A stretch of DNA of 64,000 nucleotides from NCBI RefSeq assembly GCF_020404845.1, contig NZ_JAIOJZ010000019.1, positions 62,001-126,000 on the forward strand, read 5' to 3'. Each line of letters opens with the position of its first letter. The stretch's first letter is position 1. Source of the stretch: Streptomyces hyderabadensis (lineage in GTDB: Bacteria; Actinomycetota; Actinomycetes; Streptomycetales; Streptomycetaceae). A program made the translations under genes and the position numbers. The notes under the pieces are model-generated. The model searched no databases. It worked only from the letters and a program-made list of their open reading frames with translations, and had not been told where the DNA came from. Of the stretch, positions 43,363 to 52,196 are shown piece by piece.

Positions 43363-45876
43363 TCACAGCTGGCCGACATCGGTGACACGGATGACCGCAC
43401 GGCCCTCCGCGTCGGAGGCGGCGAGGTCGACCTGGGCACTGATGCCCCAGTCGTGGTCGTCGTTCGGGTCGTCGAAGATCTGCCGCACGCGCCACAGACC
43501 GTTCTGCGGCTCTTCCTCGATGATGAGCAGCTTCGGGCCGCGGGCGTCCGGGCCGGTGCCGAGGTCGTCGTACTCGTCCCAGTAGGTGTCCATGGCCTCG
43601 CCCCACGCGTCGGCGTCCCAGCCCGCGTCGGCATCCATCTCGCCCAGCTCGTCGACCTGGTCCAGGGCGGCCAGCTCGACCCGGCGGAACATGGCGTTGC
43701 GGACCAGCACGCGGAAGGCACGTGCGTTGGCGGTGACCGGCCGTACCTGATCGGCCTTCTCCTGAGCCTCCTCGGCGGTCATCTCCTCCGGGTTGGCGAG
43801 CTGCTCCCACTCGTCGAGGAGACTGGAGTCGACCTGTCGCACCATCTCGCCGAGCCACTCGATCAGGTCCTGGAGGTCCTCGGACTTCAGGTCGTCCGGC
43901 ACGGTGTGGTCGAGGGCCTTGTACGCGCTCGCCAGGTAGCGCAGGACAATGCCCTCGGTGCGCGCCAGTTCGTAGTGGGAGACCAGCTCCGTGAAGGTCA
44001 GCGCCCGTTCGTACATGTCACGGATGACCGACTTCGGGGACAGCGGGTGGTCACCGACCCAGGGGTGGCTCCTGCGGTAGGTGTCGTAGGCGTGGAAGAG
44101 CAGCTCCTCCAAGGGCTTCGGGTACGTGACGTCCTGGAGGCGCTCCATGCGCTCCTCGTACTCGACGCCGTCCGCCTTCATGGCGGCCACGGCCTCACCG
44201 CGCGCCTTGTTCTGCTGGGCGGCGAGGATCTGGCGCGGGTCGTCCAGTGTGGACTCCACGACCGACACCATGTCCAGCGCGTACGACGGCGACTCCGGGT
44301 CCAGCAGTTCGAAGGCGGCCAGGGCGAAGGTGGACAGCGGCTGGTTCAGCGCGAAGTCCTGCTGGAGGTCCACCGTGAGACGCACGGTGCGCCCCTCGGC
44401 GTCCGGCCGGTCGAGCTTCTCCACGATGCCGCCGTCCAGCAGCGAACGGTAGATGGCGATCGCCCGCCGGATGTGCCTGAGCTGCTGCCTGCGCGGCTCG
44501 TGGTTGTCCTCCAGCAGGTGCCGCATCGCGGAGAAGGCGTCGCCCGGGCGGGCGATCACCGACAGCAGCATGGTGTGGGTGACCCGGAAGCGGGACGTCA
44601 ACGGCTCCGGCTCCGAGCCGATCAGTTTGTCGAACGTACTCTCCGACCAGGCGACGAACCCCTCGGGAGCCTTCTTCCGGACGACCTTCCGCCGTTTCTT
44701 CGGGTCGTCACCGGCCTTGGCGAGCGCCTTCTCGTTCTCGACGACGTGCTCCGGCGCCTGCGCGACCACGAAGCCCTCAGTGTCGAACCCGGCACGTCCG
44801 GCCCGCCCGGCGATCTGGTGGAACTCCCGGGCCCTCAGGGTGCGGACCCGGGTGCCGTCGTACTTGGTCAGGGCCGTGAACAGCACGGTCCGGATCGGGA
44901 CGTTGACGCCCACACCGAGCGTGTCCGTTCCGCAGATCACCTTCAGCAGGCCGGCCTGCGCGAGTTTCTCCACCAGCCGCCGGTACTTGGGCAGCATGCC
45001 GGCGTGGTGGACTCCGATGCCGTGGCGCACGTAGCGGGAGAGATTGCGGCCGAACTTCGTGGTGAAGCGGAAGTTGCCGATGAGATCGGCGATCCGCTCC
45101 TTCTCCTCGCGCGTGCACATGTTGATGCTCATCAGCGCCTGCGCCCGCTCCACGGCCTGCGCCTGGGTGAAGTGCACGATGTACACGGGCGCCTGCCGGG
45201 CCGCCAGCAGATCGGTGAGCGTCTCGGTGAGCGGGGTGTAGCGGAACTCGTAGGAGAGCGGCACCGGACGGGTGGCCGAGCGGACCACCGCGGTGGGACG
45301 GTTGGTGCGGCGAGTGAGGTCCTTCTCGAAGAAGGAGACGTCACCGAGCGTCGCCGACATCAGGACGAACTGGGCCTGCGGCAGTTCCAGCAGGGGGATC
45401 TGCCAGGCCCACCCGCGGTCCGGCTCCGCGTAGAAGTGGAACTCGTCCATGACGACCTGACCGATGTCCGCGTGCTTGCCGTCACGCAGCGCGATCGACG
45501 CCAGGACCTCGGCGGTGCAGCAGATGACCGGGGCATCGGCGTTCACGGAGGCGTCGCCGGTGAGCATGCCCACGTTCTCGGTGCCGAAGAGCTTGCACAG
45601 CTCGAAGAACTTCTCCGACACCAGCGCCTTGATCGGAGCCGTGTAGAAGGTGACCTCGTCCCGGGCCAGGGCGGCGAAGTGCGCGCCCGCCGCGATCATG
45701 CTCTTGCCGGAGCCGGTGGGCGTCGACACGATCACGTTCGCGCCGGAGACCACCTCGATCAGCGCCTCCTCCTGATGGGGGTAGAGCGTGAGACCGCGGT
45801 CCTGGGCCCACGCCTCGAAGGCTTCGTACAAGGCATCGGGGTCGGCGGTCCGCGGCAGCTGATCGATGAGGGTCAC
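43363..45876 (-). CDS. DEAD/DEAH-box RNA helicase with DUF3516 domain
   Basis: An 837-residue Ski2-like helicase. Motif I TPTGSGKS (about residues 53-60), DEVTFYTAPIKALVSEKF (Ia), MDEFHFY (DEFH box), LMSATLGD, IVHFTQAQAVERAQALM, GTDTLGVGVNVPIRTV and QIAGRAGRAG are intact, and the C-terminal ~400 residues form the DUF3516 region specific to actinobacteria. Start is GTG at 45876. It begins 20 bp upstream of tesB's start region in the same direction and is divergent from the DUF457 gene. Probably RNA turnover or ribosome-related; substrate not shown. Confidence 0.92.
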   Translation of the reverse strand: MTLIDQLPRTADPDALYEAFEAWAQDRGLTLYPHQEEALIEVVSGANVIVSTPTGSGKSMIAAGAHFAALARDEVTFYTAPIKALVSEKFFELCKLFGTENVGMLTGDASVNADAPVICCTAEVLASIALRDGKHADIGQVVMDEFHFYAEPDRGWAWQIPLLELPQAQFVLMSATLGDVSFFEKDLTRRTNRPTAVVRSATRPVPLSYEFRYTPLTETLTDLLAARQAPVYIVHFTQAQAVERAQALMSINMCTREEKERIADLIGNFRFTTKFGRNLSRYVRHGIGVHHAGMLPKYRRLVEKLAQAGLLKVICGTDTLGVGVNVPIRTVLFTALTKYDGTRVRTLRAREFHQIAGRAGRAGFDTEGFVVAQAPEHVVENEKALAKAGDDPKKRRKVVRKKAPEGFVAWSESTFDKLIGSEPEPLTSRFRVTHTMLLSVIARPGDAFSAMRHLLEDNHEPRRQQLRHIRRAIAIYRSLLDGGIVEKLDRPDAEGRTVRLTVDLQQDFALNQPLSTFALAAFELLDPESPSYALDMVSVVESTLDDPRQILAAQQNKARGEAVAAMKADGVEYEERMERLQDVTYPKPLEELLFHAYDTYRRSHPWVGDHPLSPKSVIRDMYERALTFTELVSHYELARTEGIVLRYLASAYKALDHTVPDDLKSEDLQDLIEWLGEMVRQVDSSLLDEWEQLANPEEMTAEEAQEKADQVRPVTANARAFRVLVRNAMFRRVELAALDQVDELGEMDADAGWDADAWGEAMDTYWDEYDDLGTGPDARGPKLLIIEEEPQNGLWRVRQIFDDPNDDHDWGISAQVDLAASDAEGRAVIRVTDVGQL

Positions 45877-46021
45877 GCCCCCATCTTGCCTGCCCCGGGT
45901 CACGATGGGGGAATCGGCTGTCCGCGTGAAGATCACGAACGCTACGCTGGGTCGCCGACGCGGCAACCGCGGACCCGGACAACTGCACAGCGGCACACGA
46001 GGAATGGGGCGGGCAACGGCG

Positions 46022-46816
46022 ATGATGGGACCAGCACACTCACTGTCGGGCGCCGCGGCGTGGCTCGGCGTCGGAGCGGCGACCGCCGCCGCGGGGCACC
46101 CGATGCCCTGGCCCGTGCTGCTCGCCGGAGCCCTGATCTGTGCCGGGGCGGCGCTCGCCCCGGACCTCGACCACAAGGCGGCCACCATCTCCCGGGCCTT
46201 CGGACCGGTCTCACGGGGCTTGTGCGAAATCGTCGACAAGCTGTCCTACGCCGTCTACAAGGCCACGAAGAAGCGGGGCGACCCGCGCCGCTCCGGCGGA
46301 CACCGCACGCTGACGCACACCTGGCTGTGGGCGGTGCTGATCGGCGCGGGCACGTCGGTCCTGGCCATCACGGGTGGCCGGTGGGCGGTCCTGGCGATCC
46401 TCTTCGTGCACATGGTGCTGGCCATCGAGGGCCTGCTGTGGCGTGCCACCCGCGGCTCCAGCAGCGACGTGCTGGTCTGGTTGCTGGCCGGGACCAGCGC
46501 GTGGATCCTCGCTGGCATCCTGGACAAGCCGGACGGTGGCGCGGACTGGCTGTTCACCACGCCGGGCCAGGAGTACCTGTGGCTGGGGCTGCCGATCGTG
46601 CTCGGCGCGCTGGTGCACGACATCGGGGACGCGCTGACCGTTTCGGGCTGCCCGATACTCTGGCCGATACCGGTGGGCCGCAAGCGGTGGTATCCCATCG
46701 GCCCGCCGAAGGCCATGCGGTTCCGGGCCGGCAGCTGGGTGGAGCTCAAGGTGCTGATGCCGGTGTTCATGCTGCTCGGGGGAGTGGGCGGCGCGGCGGC
46801 ACTCAACTTCATCTGA
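46022..46816 (+). CDS. membrane-bound metal-dependent hydrolase (DUF457/YdjM type)
   Basis: A 264-residue protein with four to five transmembrane helices. AHSLSGAAAW near the N-terminus, DLDHKAATISRAFGP, the GGHRTLTHTW motif and ALVHDIGDALTVSGCP supply the His/Asp metal ligands of the LexA-binding, inner-membrane YdjM/DUF457 family. ATG 46022 is chosen for the GGGGCGG upstream; an ATG 18 bases earlier has a ribosome site too close. Function in Streptomyces unknown. Converges on the L31 gene. Confidence 0.87.
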   Translation: MMGPAHSLSGAAAWLGVGAATAAAGHPMPWPVLLAGALICAGAALAPDLDHKAATISRAFGPVSRGLCEIVDKLSYAVYKATKKRGDPRRSGGHRTLTHTWLWAVLIGAGTSVLAITGGRWAVLAILFVHMVLAIEGLLWRATRGSSSDVLVWLLAGTSAWILAGILDKPDGGADWLFTTPGQEYLWLGLPIVLGALVHDIGDALTVSGCPILWPIPVGRKRWYPIGPPKAMRFRAGSWVELKVLMPVFMLLGGVGGAAALNFI

Positions 46817-46836
46817 GCGAGGCGCCCCCGGTCGGC

Positions 46837-47109
46837 TCAGCCGGTCTTCCCGGTGTCCTGTTCCTCGCCGGCGCCGTAGCGTCGCTCGAAGCGGGCGACA
46901 CGGCCCTCCGAGTCCACCGTTCGCGCCTTGCCGGTGTAGAAGGGGTGGCTCTCCGAGGAGATCTCCACGTCGACCACCGGGTAGGTCTCGCCGTCGTCCC
47001 ACGCGATGGTCTGGTCGCTGGTCGCGGTGGACCGGGTCAGAAAGGCGTACCCGGCGCTGCGGTCACGGAAGACGACCGGCCGGTAGTCGGGGTGCTTGTC
47101 CTGCTGCAT
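46837..47109 (-). CDS. rpmE2: 50S ribosomal protein L31 type B
   Basis: A 90-residue L31 of the zinc-free type: MQQDKHPDYRPVVFRD, TRSTATSDQTI, YPVVDVEISSESHPFYTGK and RVARFERRYG are diagnostic, and the CxxC pairs of the zinc-containing form are absent. Such genes are usually repressed by Zur and replace the zinc form on starvation. I looked for a Zur box in the 63 bp upstream and found none, so regulation may differ or lie further away. AGGAG precedes the ATG. Confidence 0.95.
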   Translation of the reverse strand: MQQDKHPDYRPVVFRDRSAGYAFLTRSTATSDQTIAWDDGETYPVVDVEISSESHPFYTGKARTVDSEGRVARFERRYGAGEEQDTGKTG

Positions 47110-47172
47110 GGCTGCTCCTCGTACCGCACGGTTCGTTGGCGCGACGGCACGGGGCTGCCGTCGCGAGTGGTC

Positions 47173-47643
47173 TCAGCCCGGCAAGGAGTCCTCGTCGACC
47201 ACGTGCATCGCGGCCTCCTCGGCGGACGCGGCCGCGCCGTCGATGCCCACGTCCATGGCGACCAGCGCCGGCTCCTCGTCCTCGTGGGCCCCTTCATCGG
47301 GCGCCACGAGCCGGCCGGAGCGGTCCGCGCCCACCTCGTTGTCCAGCAGTTCCCCGTCGGTGCCGTCGGAATCGCCCAGGCCGTCGCCGTCGGGCGCGAG
47401 CTCGTCCGGCCGCTCCTCGGCGAGCCGCTGGTCCAGCGTTTCACCGCGGCGGCGTTCGGCGGCCGTCACGCCGGTGTGCTCCACCGCCCAGGGGCGCTCG
47501 GGCGGGGACCAGCCCCGGTCGAGGGGATCGTCGACGCCGTCCTCCTCAAGGGTGTCCTCGCCGTCGAGCAGGCCGGTGTCCTCCCGCTGCTCGGATCCGT
47601 CGGGCTGGTAGACGTCATCTCCCCATCCGTCGACGCTGTTCAC
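47173..47643 (-). CDS. DUF5709 acidic protein
   Basis: A 156-residue very acidic protein (DGWGDDVYQPDGSEQREDTGLLDGEDTLEEDGVDDPLDRGWSPPERPW opens it in segments typical of DUF5709; RRRGETLDQRLAEERPDE and AEEAAMHVVDED follow). Probably largely disordered; role unknown. Start is GTG at 47643 with GGAGG 5 nt upstream. It is 63 bp upstream of rpmE2 in the same direction and the two could share a transcript. Confidence 0.8.
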   Translation of the reverse strand: MNSVDGWGDDVYQPDGSEQREDTGLLDGEDTLEEDGVDDPLDRGWSPPERPWAVEHTGVTAAERRRGETLDQRLAEERPDELAPDGDGLGDSDGTDGELLDNEVGADRSGRLVAPDEGAHEDEEPALVAMDVGIDGAAASAEEAAMHVVDEDSLPG

Positions 47644-47993
47644 GGATACCTCCAGGGGGTGGGGACCGGCCCCTTCTCACCGTGGACCGCGGCGGGCCGC
47701 CGCTGCACGGGGCACAGGCCTCACCCGTCGGGGAACCGCGCGGTTCCCGGGCCTGCCTCGAGCCGGTGCCTTCTCCCAGCCTTCCACTCCCGTTCGGGAC
47801 CGCGCAACGGCACGGACCCCGCCGGGGGACGCGCCCGGCCCGCCCCTCCGGCCCGGCCGATCCACGTCGGCCGCCTGGGCACCGGGGCCCGTGCCGACCG
47901 CCTGCGCACCGGTGGCGGCGCCGACACCACGGGCACCGGGGAGGCCGTGTCCGCTCCCGGCGGGCCGTCCAGCCTCGCGCCGGGGGCCGACTC

Positions 47994-48029
47994 GACCCGT
48001 CCAACCCGTCCGACCCGTCCGACCTGTCC
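47994..48029. repeat. four 9-bp tandem units (GACCCGTCC)
   Basis: GACCCGTCC, AACCCGTCC, GACCCGTCC, GACCTGTCC in succession, at most one change per unit. In one frame it would encode Thr-Arg-Pro repeats, but no gene is credible here. Confidence 0.85.
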
Positions 48030-48118
48030 GAGTCACCCGGTGGCACGGCCGCGCGCTCGACCCGGCCCGAGCGGAGCGGCCCCGGAGAGGTCCGCACCCG
48101 TCCGGACCCTGCCCACGC

Positions 48119-48160
48119 CTGGCCGGACCGGGTGCGCACCTGGCCGGACCGTGCCCGCAC
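48119..48160. repeat. two 21-bp tandem units
   Basis: Two head-to-tail copies of a unit beginning CTGGCCGGACCG and ending CGCAC (48119-48139, 48140-48160), differing at a few central bases. Related CCGTCCGGAC words flank both sides, so the array may be longer and degenerate. Confidence 0.75.
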
Positions 48161-48217
48161 CCGTCCGGACGGGCCACTCGCTCCGGGACCACCCCGCCCT
48201 CGAAGGGCGCGGCGTGG

Positions 48218-49999
48218 CTACCCGTGCCAGGACCGCCACAGCGCCGCGTAGGCGCCGTCCGCCGCGACGAGTTCGTCGTGGCTGCCCAGCTCACTGATCC
48301 GGCCGTTCTCGACCACCGCGATGACGTCCGCGTCATGGGCGGTGTGCAGCCGGTGGGCGATCGCGATCACCGTGCGTCCGTCCAGAACCCTGGCCAGGGA
48401 CCGTTCCAGGTGGCGTGCGGCCCGTGGATCGAGCAGGGACGTCGCCTCGTCCAGCACCAGGGTGTGCGGGTCGGCCAGCACCAGGCGGGCCAGCGCGATC
48501 TGCTGGGCCTGCGCTGGGGTGAGCGCGAAGCCGCCCGAGCCGACCTCGGTGTCCAGGCCCTCGTCCAGCCCTCGGGACCAGTCGTCCGCGTCGACCGCGC
48601 CCAGCGCCGCCCACAGCTCGGCGTCGGTGGCGCCGGTCCTGGCCAGCCGGAGGTTGTCACGCAGGGAGCCCACGAAGACGTGGTGCTCCTGGTTGACGAG
48701 GGCGACGTGCGAGCGGACCCGTTCCGCGGACATCCGGGACAGTTCGGCGCCGCCCAGGGTGATCCGGCCCTCGCGCGGACCGTAGATGCCCGCGAGCAGC
48801 CTGCCCAGGGTGGACTTGCCCGCGCCCGAAGGGCCGACCAGGGCCAGCCTGGTCCCGGGAGCGACCTCCAGCGACACCTTGCGCAGCACGTCCACCCCCT
48901 CGAGGTAGCCGAAGTGGACGCGGTCGGCGTGCACGTGCCGTCCCTCGGGGGCCAGCGTGCCGTCACCGGCATCCGGCTCGATGTCCCGCACGCCCACCAG
49001 CCGGGCCAGGGAGACCTGGGCCACCTGCAGCTCGTCGTACCAGCGCAGGATGATGCCGACCGGGTCGACCAGCATCTGGGCGATCAGGGCGGCCGTGGTC
49101 AGCTGGCCGACGCCGATCCAGCCCTGGAGGACGAAGACACCACCGATGAGCAGGACGGAGGCGAGTACGGTCACATGGGTGACGTTGATGACGGGGAAGA
49201 GCACCGACCGCAGCCAGAGGGTGTAGCGCTCCCAGGCCGTCCACTCCCTGATCCGGCGCTCCGACAGCTCGATGCGACGGGCGTCGAGGCGGTGCGACTC
49301 GACGGTGCGCCCCGCGTCCACCGTCTCGGCGAGCGCGGCGGCCACCGCGGCGTACCCGGCGGCCTCCGAGCGGTAGGCGGAGGGCGCCCTGCGGAAGTAC
49401 CAGCGGCAGCCGACCACCAGCAGCGGCACCGCGATCAGCACCGCGGGCGCCAGGGGCGGCGCCGTGACCACCAGGCCACCGAGCAGCAGCACCACCCACA
49501 CGGCGCCGATCGCGAGCTGGGGCACGGCCTCGCGCATGGCGTTGGCGAGCCGGTCGATGTCCGTCGTGATCCGGGAGAGGAGATCGCCGGTGCCGGCGCG
49601 TTCCAGGACCCCGGGCGGCAGCCCGACCGAACGCACCAGGAAGTCCTCGCGCAGGTCGGCCAGCATCCGCTCGCCGAGCATGGCCCCCCGCAGCCGCACC
49701 TCGCGCACGAACACGGCCTGCACGACGAGGGCGAGGACGAACATCGTGGCGGTGAGGCCGAGATGCAGTTCGCGTGCGTCGTCCGAGACCCGCTCGACGA
49801 GACCGCCCAGCAGGTAGGGGCCGGCCATCGAGGCGATCACGGCGACGGTGTTGACGACGACGAGGAAGAGGAACGCCCGACGGTGCCGGCGCAGCAGTTC
49901 TCCCACGTACGCGCGCACGGTCGGGCGGGCGCCGACGGGCAGGGTGCTCGCGGTCGTGGGGGCCCCCGGGTCGTAGGACGGTGGCGCGACGCCGATCAT
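48218..49999 (-). CDS. ABC exporter half, degenerate signature motif
   Basis: A 593-residue fusion of six transmembrane helices and a nucleotide-binding domain. Walker A GPSGAGKST (near residue 388) and Walker B TLVLDEATS are intact, the H-loop AHRLH present, but the LSGGQ signature is replaced by LTPAQAQ (near 491). The gene upstream encodes the complementary half and their ends overlap as ATGA, so the two form a heterodimeric exporter of the MDR type in the cytoplasmic membrane. Substrate unknown; no self-resistance or lantibiotic gene nearby. Confidence 0.92.
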   Translation of the reverse strand: MIGVAPPSYDPGAPTTASTLPVGARPTVRAYVGELLRRHRRAFLFLVVVNTVAVIASMAGPYLLGGLVERVSDDARELHLGLTATMFVLALVVQAVFVREVRLRGAMLGERMLADLREDFLVRSVGLPPGVLERAGTGDLLSRITTDIDRLANAMREAVPQLAIGAVWVVLLLGGLVVTAPPLAPAVLIAVPLLVVGCRWYFRRAPSAYRSEAAGYAAVAAALAETVDAGRTVESHRLDARRIELSERRIREWTAWERYTLWLRSVLFPVINVTHVTVLASVLLIGGVFVLQGWIGVGQLTTAALIAQMLVDPVGIILRWYDELQVAQVSLARLVGVRDIEPDAGDGTLAPEGRHVHADRVHFGYLEGVDVLRKVSLEVAPGTRLALVGPSGAGKSTLGRLLAGIYGPREGRITLGGAELSRMSAERVRSHVALVNQEHHVFVGSLRDNLRLARTGATDAELWAALGAVDADDWSRGLDEGLDTEVGSGGFALTPAQAQQIALARLVLADPHTLVLDEATSLLDPRAARHLERSLARVLDGRTVIAIAHRLHTAHDADVIAVVENGRISELGSHDELVAADGAYAALWRSWHG

Positions 50000-51942
50000 G
50001 CCCTCTCCTCGATCTCTTCCAGTCGGTGCAGTACGTCGTCGGCCAGGACGCCGTCACGGTCGCTCAGGACGCCGTCACGGTCGGCCAGGGCGCCGTCACG
50101 ATCGGCCAGGACCTCGTCACGGTCGCCGTCATGGCCGTCACCGCGGTCGTCGGCCGGGGGCGCCGCGGGGCTCGGCCCGGCCGCCGTGCCGTTGCGGCGC
50201 GGCGCGGTCTCCTCGTCGGTCTCGCGCGTCACCACCGCCCGGTACCGGGGCTCGGTCTGCAGCAGTTCCCGGTGGGCGCCGACCGCCGCGACCTCGCCGT
50301 CGTGCAGGAACACGATCCGGTCCGCGCGGTCCAGCAGCAGCGGCGACGAGGTGAACACCACCGTGGTGCGCCCCGCGCGCAGCGCCCGCACGCCCTCCGC
50401 GATCCGCGCCTCGGTGTGCGAGTCGACCGCCGAGGTCGGTTCGTCCAGGACCAGCACCTCCGGGTCCGTGATCAGGGACCGGGCCAGTGCCAGCCGCTGG
50501 CGCTGGCCGCCCGACAGCGACCGTCCCCGCTCGGTGATGCGGGCGTCCATCGGGTCGTCGACGCCGAGCGAGCCCTGCGCGAGTGCCGTCAGCACGTCGC
50601 CGCACTGGGCCGCGGCCAGCGCGTCCTCGGTGCCGACGGCACCGGACGCGGGCACGTCCAGCAGCTCGCGGAGCGTTCCGGAGAGCAGCACCGGGTCCTT
50701 GTCCTGGACCAGGACCGCGGTGCGCGCTGACTTCAGGGGCAGTTCGTCCAGCGGCACCCCGCCCAGCAGGGCGGACGCGCCCCGCTCCGAGGGATGTCCG
50801 CCGAGCCGTTCCGCCAGCCGCCCGGCCGCGTCCGGGTCGCCGCACACCACGGCGGTGAGCCGGCCCGCCGGAGCCAGGAGACCGGTGGCCGGGTCGTACA
50901 GCTCCCCGGTGGGGACCTCGGCGGCGCGCGAACCCCCGGTGTCGGTGGCGCGTTCCAGGGACAGCACCCGTGCGGCCCGCTTGGCCGAGGGCCGGGAGAA
51001 GGAGTACGCCATGGCGATCTCCTCGAAGTGCCGCAGCGGGTAGGTGAGGATCATGACGGAGCTGTAGACGGTGACGAGTTCGCCGACGCCGATGCGGCCC
51101 TCGCGGGCCAGGTGGACGCCGTGCCAGACCACCGCGATCAGCAGCAGCCCCGGCAGCAGCACCTGAATCGCGGAGATCAGGGACCACATCCGGGCACTGC
51201 GCACGGCCGCGTGGCGCACCTCCTGGGAGGCGTCGCGGTAGCGGTCGAGGAAGAGCTCCTCGCCGCCGATGCCGCGCAGCACGCGCAGTCCGGCGACCGT
51301 GTCCGAGGCGAGTTCGGTGGCGCGGCCCGCCTTGTCGCGCTGGACGTCGGCCCGCCGGGTGGCGCGGGGCAGCAGGGGCAGCACCGCGAGGGCCAGCACC
51401 GGCAGGCCCACGACCACGACGACGCCGAGCGCCGGCTGGTAGACGACCAGCGCCACGCAGACCAGCACGATGGTGACCGCGGCCGCGGTGAAACGGGAGA
51501 CGGCCTCCACGAACCAGCCGATCTTCTCGACGTCGCCGGTGGACACGGCCACCACCTCGCCGGCCGCCACGCGCCGGGTCAGCACCGAGCCCAGCAGCGC
51601 CGTCCTGCGGGCCAGGAGCTGCTGGACGCGGGCCGCGGCGGTGATCCAGTTGGTGACGGCGGCGCGGTGCAGGAAGGTGTCGCCGAGCGCGTTGCCGACG
51701 CAGCACAGGATCATGACGCCGCCCGCGATCGCGAGGCGGGTGCCGGAGCGGTCGACGACCGCCTGGACGGCCAGACCCACGCAGAAGGGCAGGGCGGAGA
51801 CGGAGGCGAAGTGCAGCAGGCCCCAGGCCAGTGACTTGAGTTGGCCACCGAGCTGGTTGCGGAACAGCCACCACAGGAATCGGGGGCCCGAGCGTGCGTC
51901 CGGCACGCCCGGGTCTGGATACGGAAGGTCTTGGATCTGCAT
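49996..51942 (-). CDS. ABC exporter half, degenerate Walker A and repeat tail
   Basis: A 648-residue ABC exporter half-transporter. The Walker A position reads CGDPDAAGRLAER (near residue 364), lacking the GK[ST] core, while the signature LSGGQRQRLALARSL (near 472) and Walker B LVLDEPTSAVD are intact. With its partner this gives one canonical ATP site (partner Walker A plus this signature) and one degenerate site. After the domain comes a ~60-residue acidic tail with four heptads of the LADRDGV type, ending DVLHRLEEIEERA. ATG at 51942; upstream 254 bp contain no gene. Confidence 0.92.
   Translation of the reverse strand: MQIQDLPYPDPGVPDARSGPRFLWWLFRNQLGGQLKSLAWGLLHFASVSALPFCVGLAVQAVVDRSGTRLAIAGGVMILCCVGNALGDTFLHRAAVTNWITAAARVQQLLARRTALLGSVLTRRVAAGEVVAVSTGDVEKIGWFVEAVSRFTAAAVTIVLVCVALVVYQPALGVVVVVGLPVLALAVLPLLPRATRRADVQRDKAGRATELASDTVAGLRVLRGIGGEELFLDRYRDASQEVRHAAVRSARMWSLISAIQVLLPGLLLIAVVWHGVHLAREGRIGVGELVTVYSSVMILTYPLRHFEEIAMAYSFSRPSAKRAARVLSLERATDTGGSRAAEVPTGELYDPATGLLAPAGRLTAVVCGDPDAAGRLAERLGGHPSERGASALLGGVPLDELPLKSARTAVLVQDKDPVLLSGTLRELLDVPASGAVGTEDALAAAQCGDVLTALAQGSLGVDDPMDARITERGRSLSGGQRQRLALARSLITDPEVLVLDEPTSAVDSHTEARIAEGVRALRAGRTTVVFTSSPLLLDRADRIVFLHDGEVAAVGAHRELLQTEPRYRAVVTRETDEETAPRRNGTAAGPSPAAPPADDRGDGHDGDRDEVLADRDGALADRDGVLSDRDGVLADDVLHRLEEIEERA
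50041..50124. repeat. four 21-bp tandem units in ABC gene tail
   Basis: Units 50041-50061, 50062-50082, 50083-50103 and 50104-50124 each match GGCCAGGACGCCGTCACGGTC with one to three changes. In the gene's frame each unit encodes a heptad LADRDGV-like, so the array changes tail length without changing frame. Confidence 0.9.
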
Positions 51943-52087
51943 GACGTCCCAGTGGCTCGTGTCAGGGGGTGCCGTTGCTATGCGGCATCAGGAGGCTGCA
52001 AACCGTGAAAGGTTCGCGTCGCCGCGTGCCCAAAATCAAGCGGTTTTCCGCGGTGGGGTACGAATCCGGCTGCGGTCCGGCACGTCC

Positions 52088-52135
52088 CGCCCGTCCGTGC
52101 CCGCGGCAGTCCGCCCGTCCGTGCCCGCGGCAGTC
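52088..52135. repeat. two identical 24-bp tandem units
   Basis: A 24-bp unit starting CGCCCGTCCGTGCCCG and ending GGCAGTC is repeated exactly at 52088-52111 and 52112-52135, then a third partial copy begins. It lies in the divergent gap between the ABC exporter and the L,D-transpeptidase-like gene. Confidence 0.85.
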
Positions 52136-52196
52136 CACCCGCCCCTGTGTGCCAGGGCCGTGACGGGACGCTCGCCGGGGGTGCGACGATGGACGG

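Larger units (their letters stand above)
47644..48217. other. 574-bp repeat-rich intergenic region
   Basis: Several frames are open on both strands but all give low-complexity Pro/Arg/Gly translations without family features, so I call no gene. It contains a 9-bp tandem repeat (47994-48029) and a 21-bp tandem repeat (48119-48160), listed separately, and dense G+C dyads. It separates the DUF5709 gene from the ABC operon end. Confidence 0.5.

Noticed and set aside
47110..47172. Zur box upstream of rpmE2
   Set aside because: Expected for zinc-free L31 genes, but no match to the AT-rich Zur dyad is visible in the 63-bp gap.
43030..48297. A 1755-codon open frame on the plus strand
   Set aside because: It runs antisense to tesB, the DUF3516 helicase, rpmE2 and the DUF5709 gene, all of which have clear family motifs. 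Long antisense frames are an expected by-product of G/C third-position bias.
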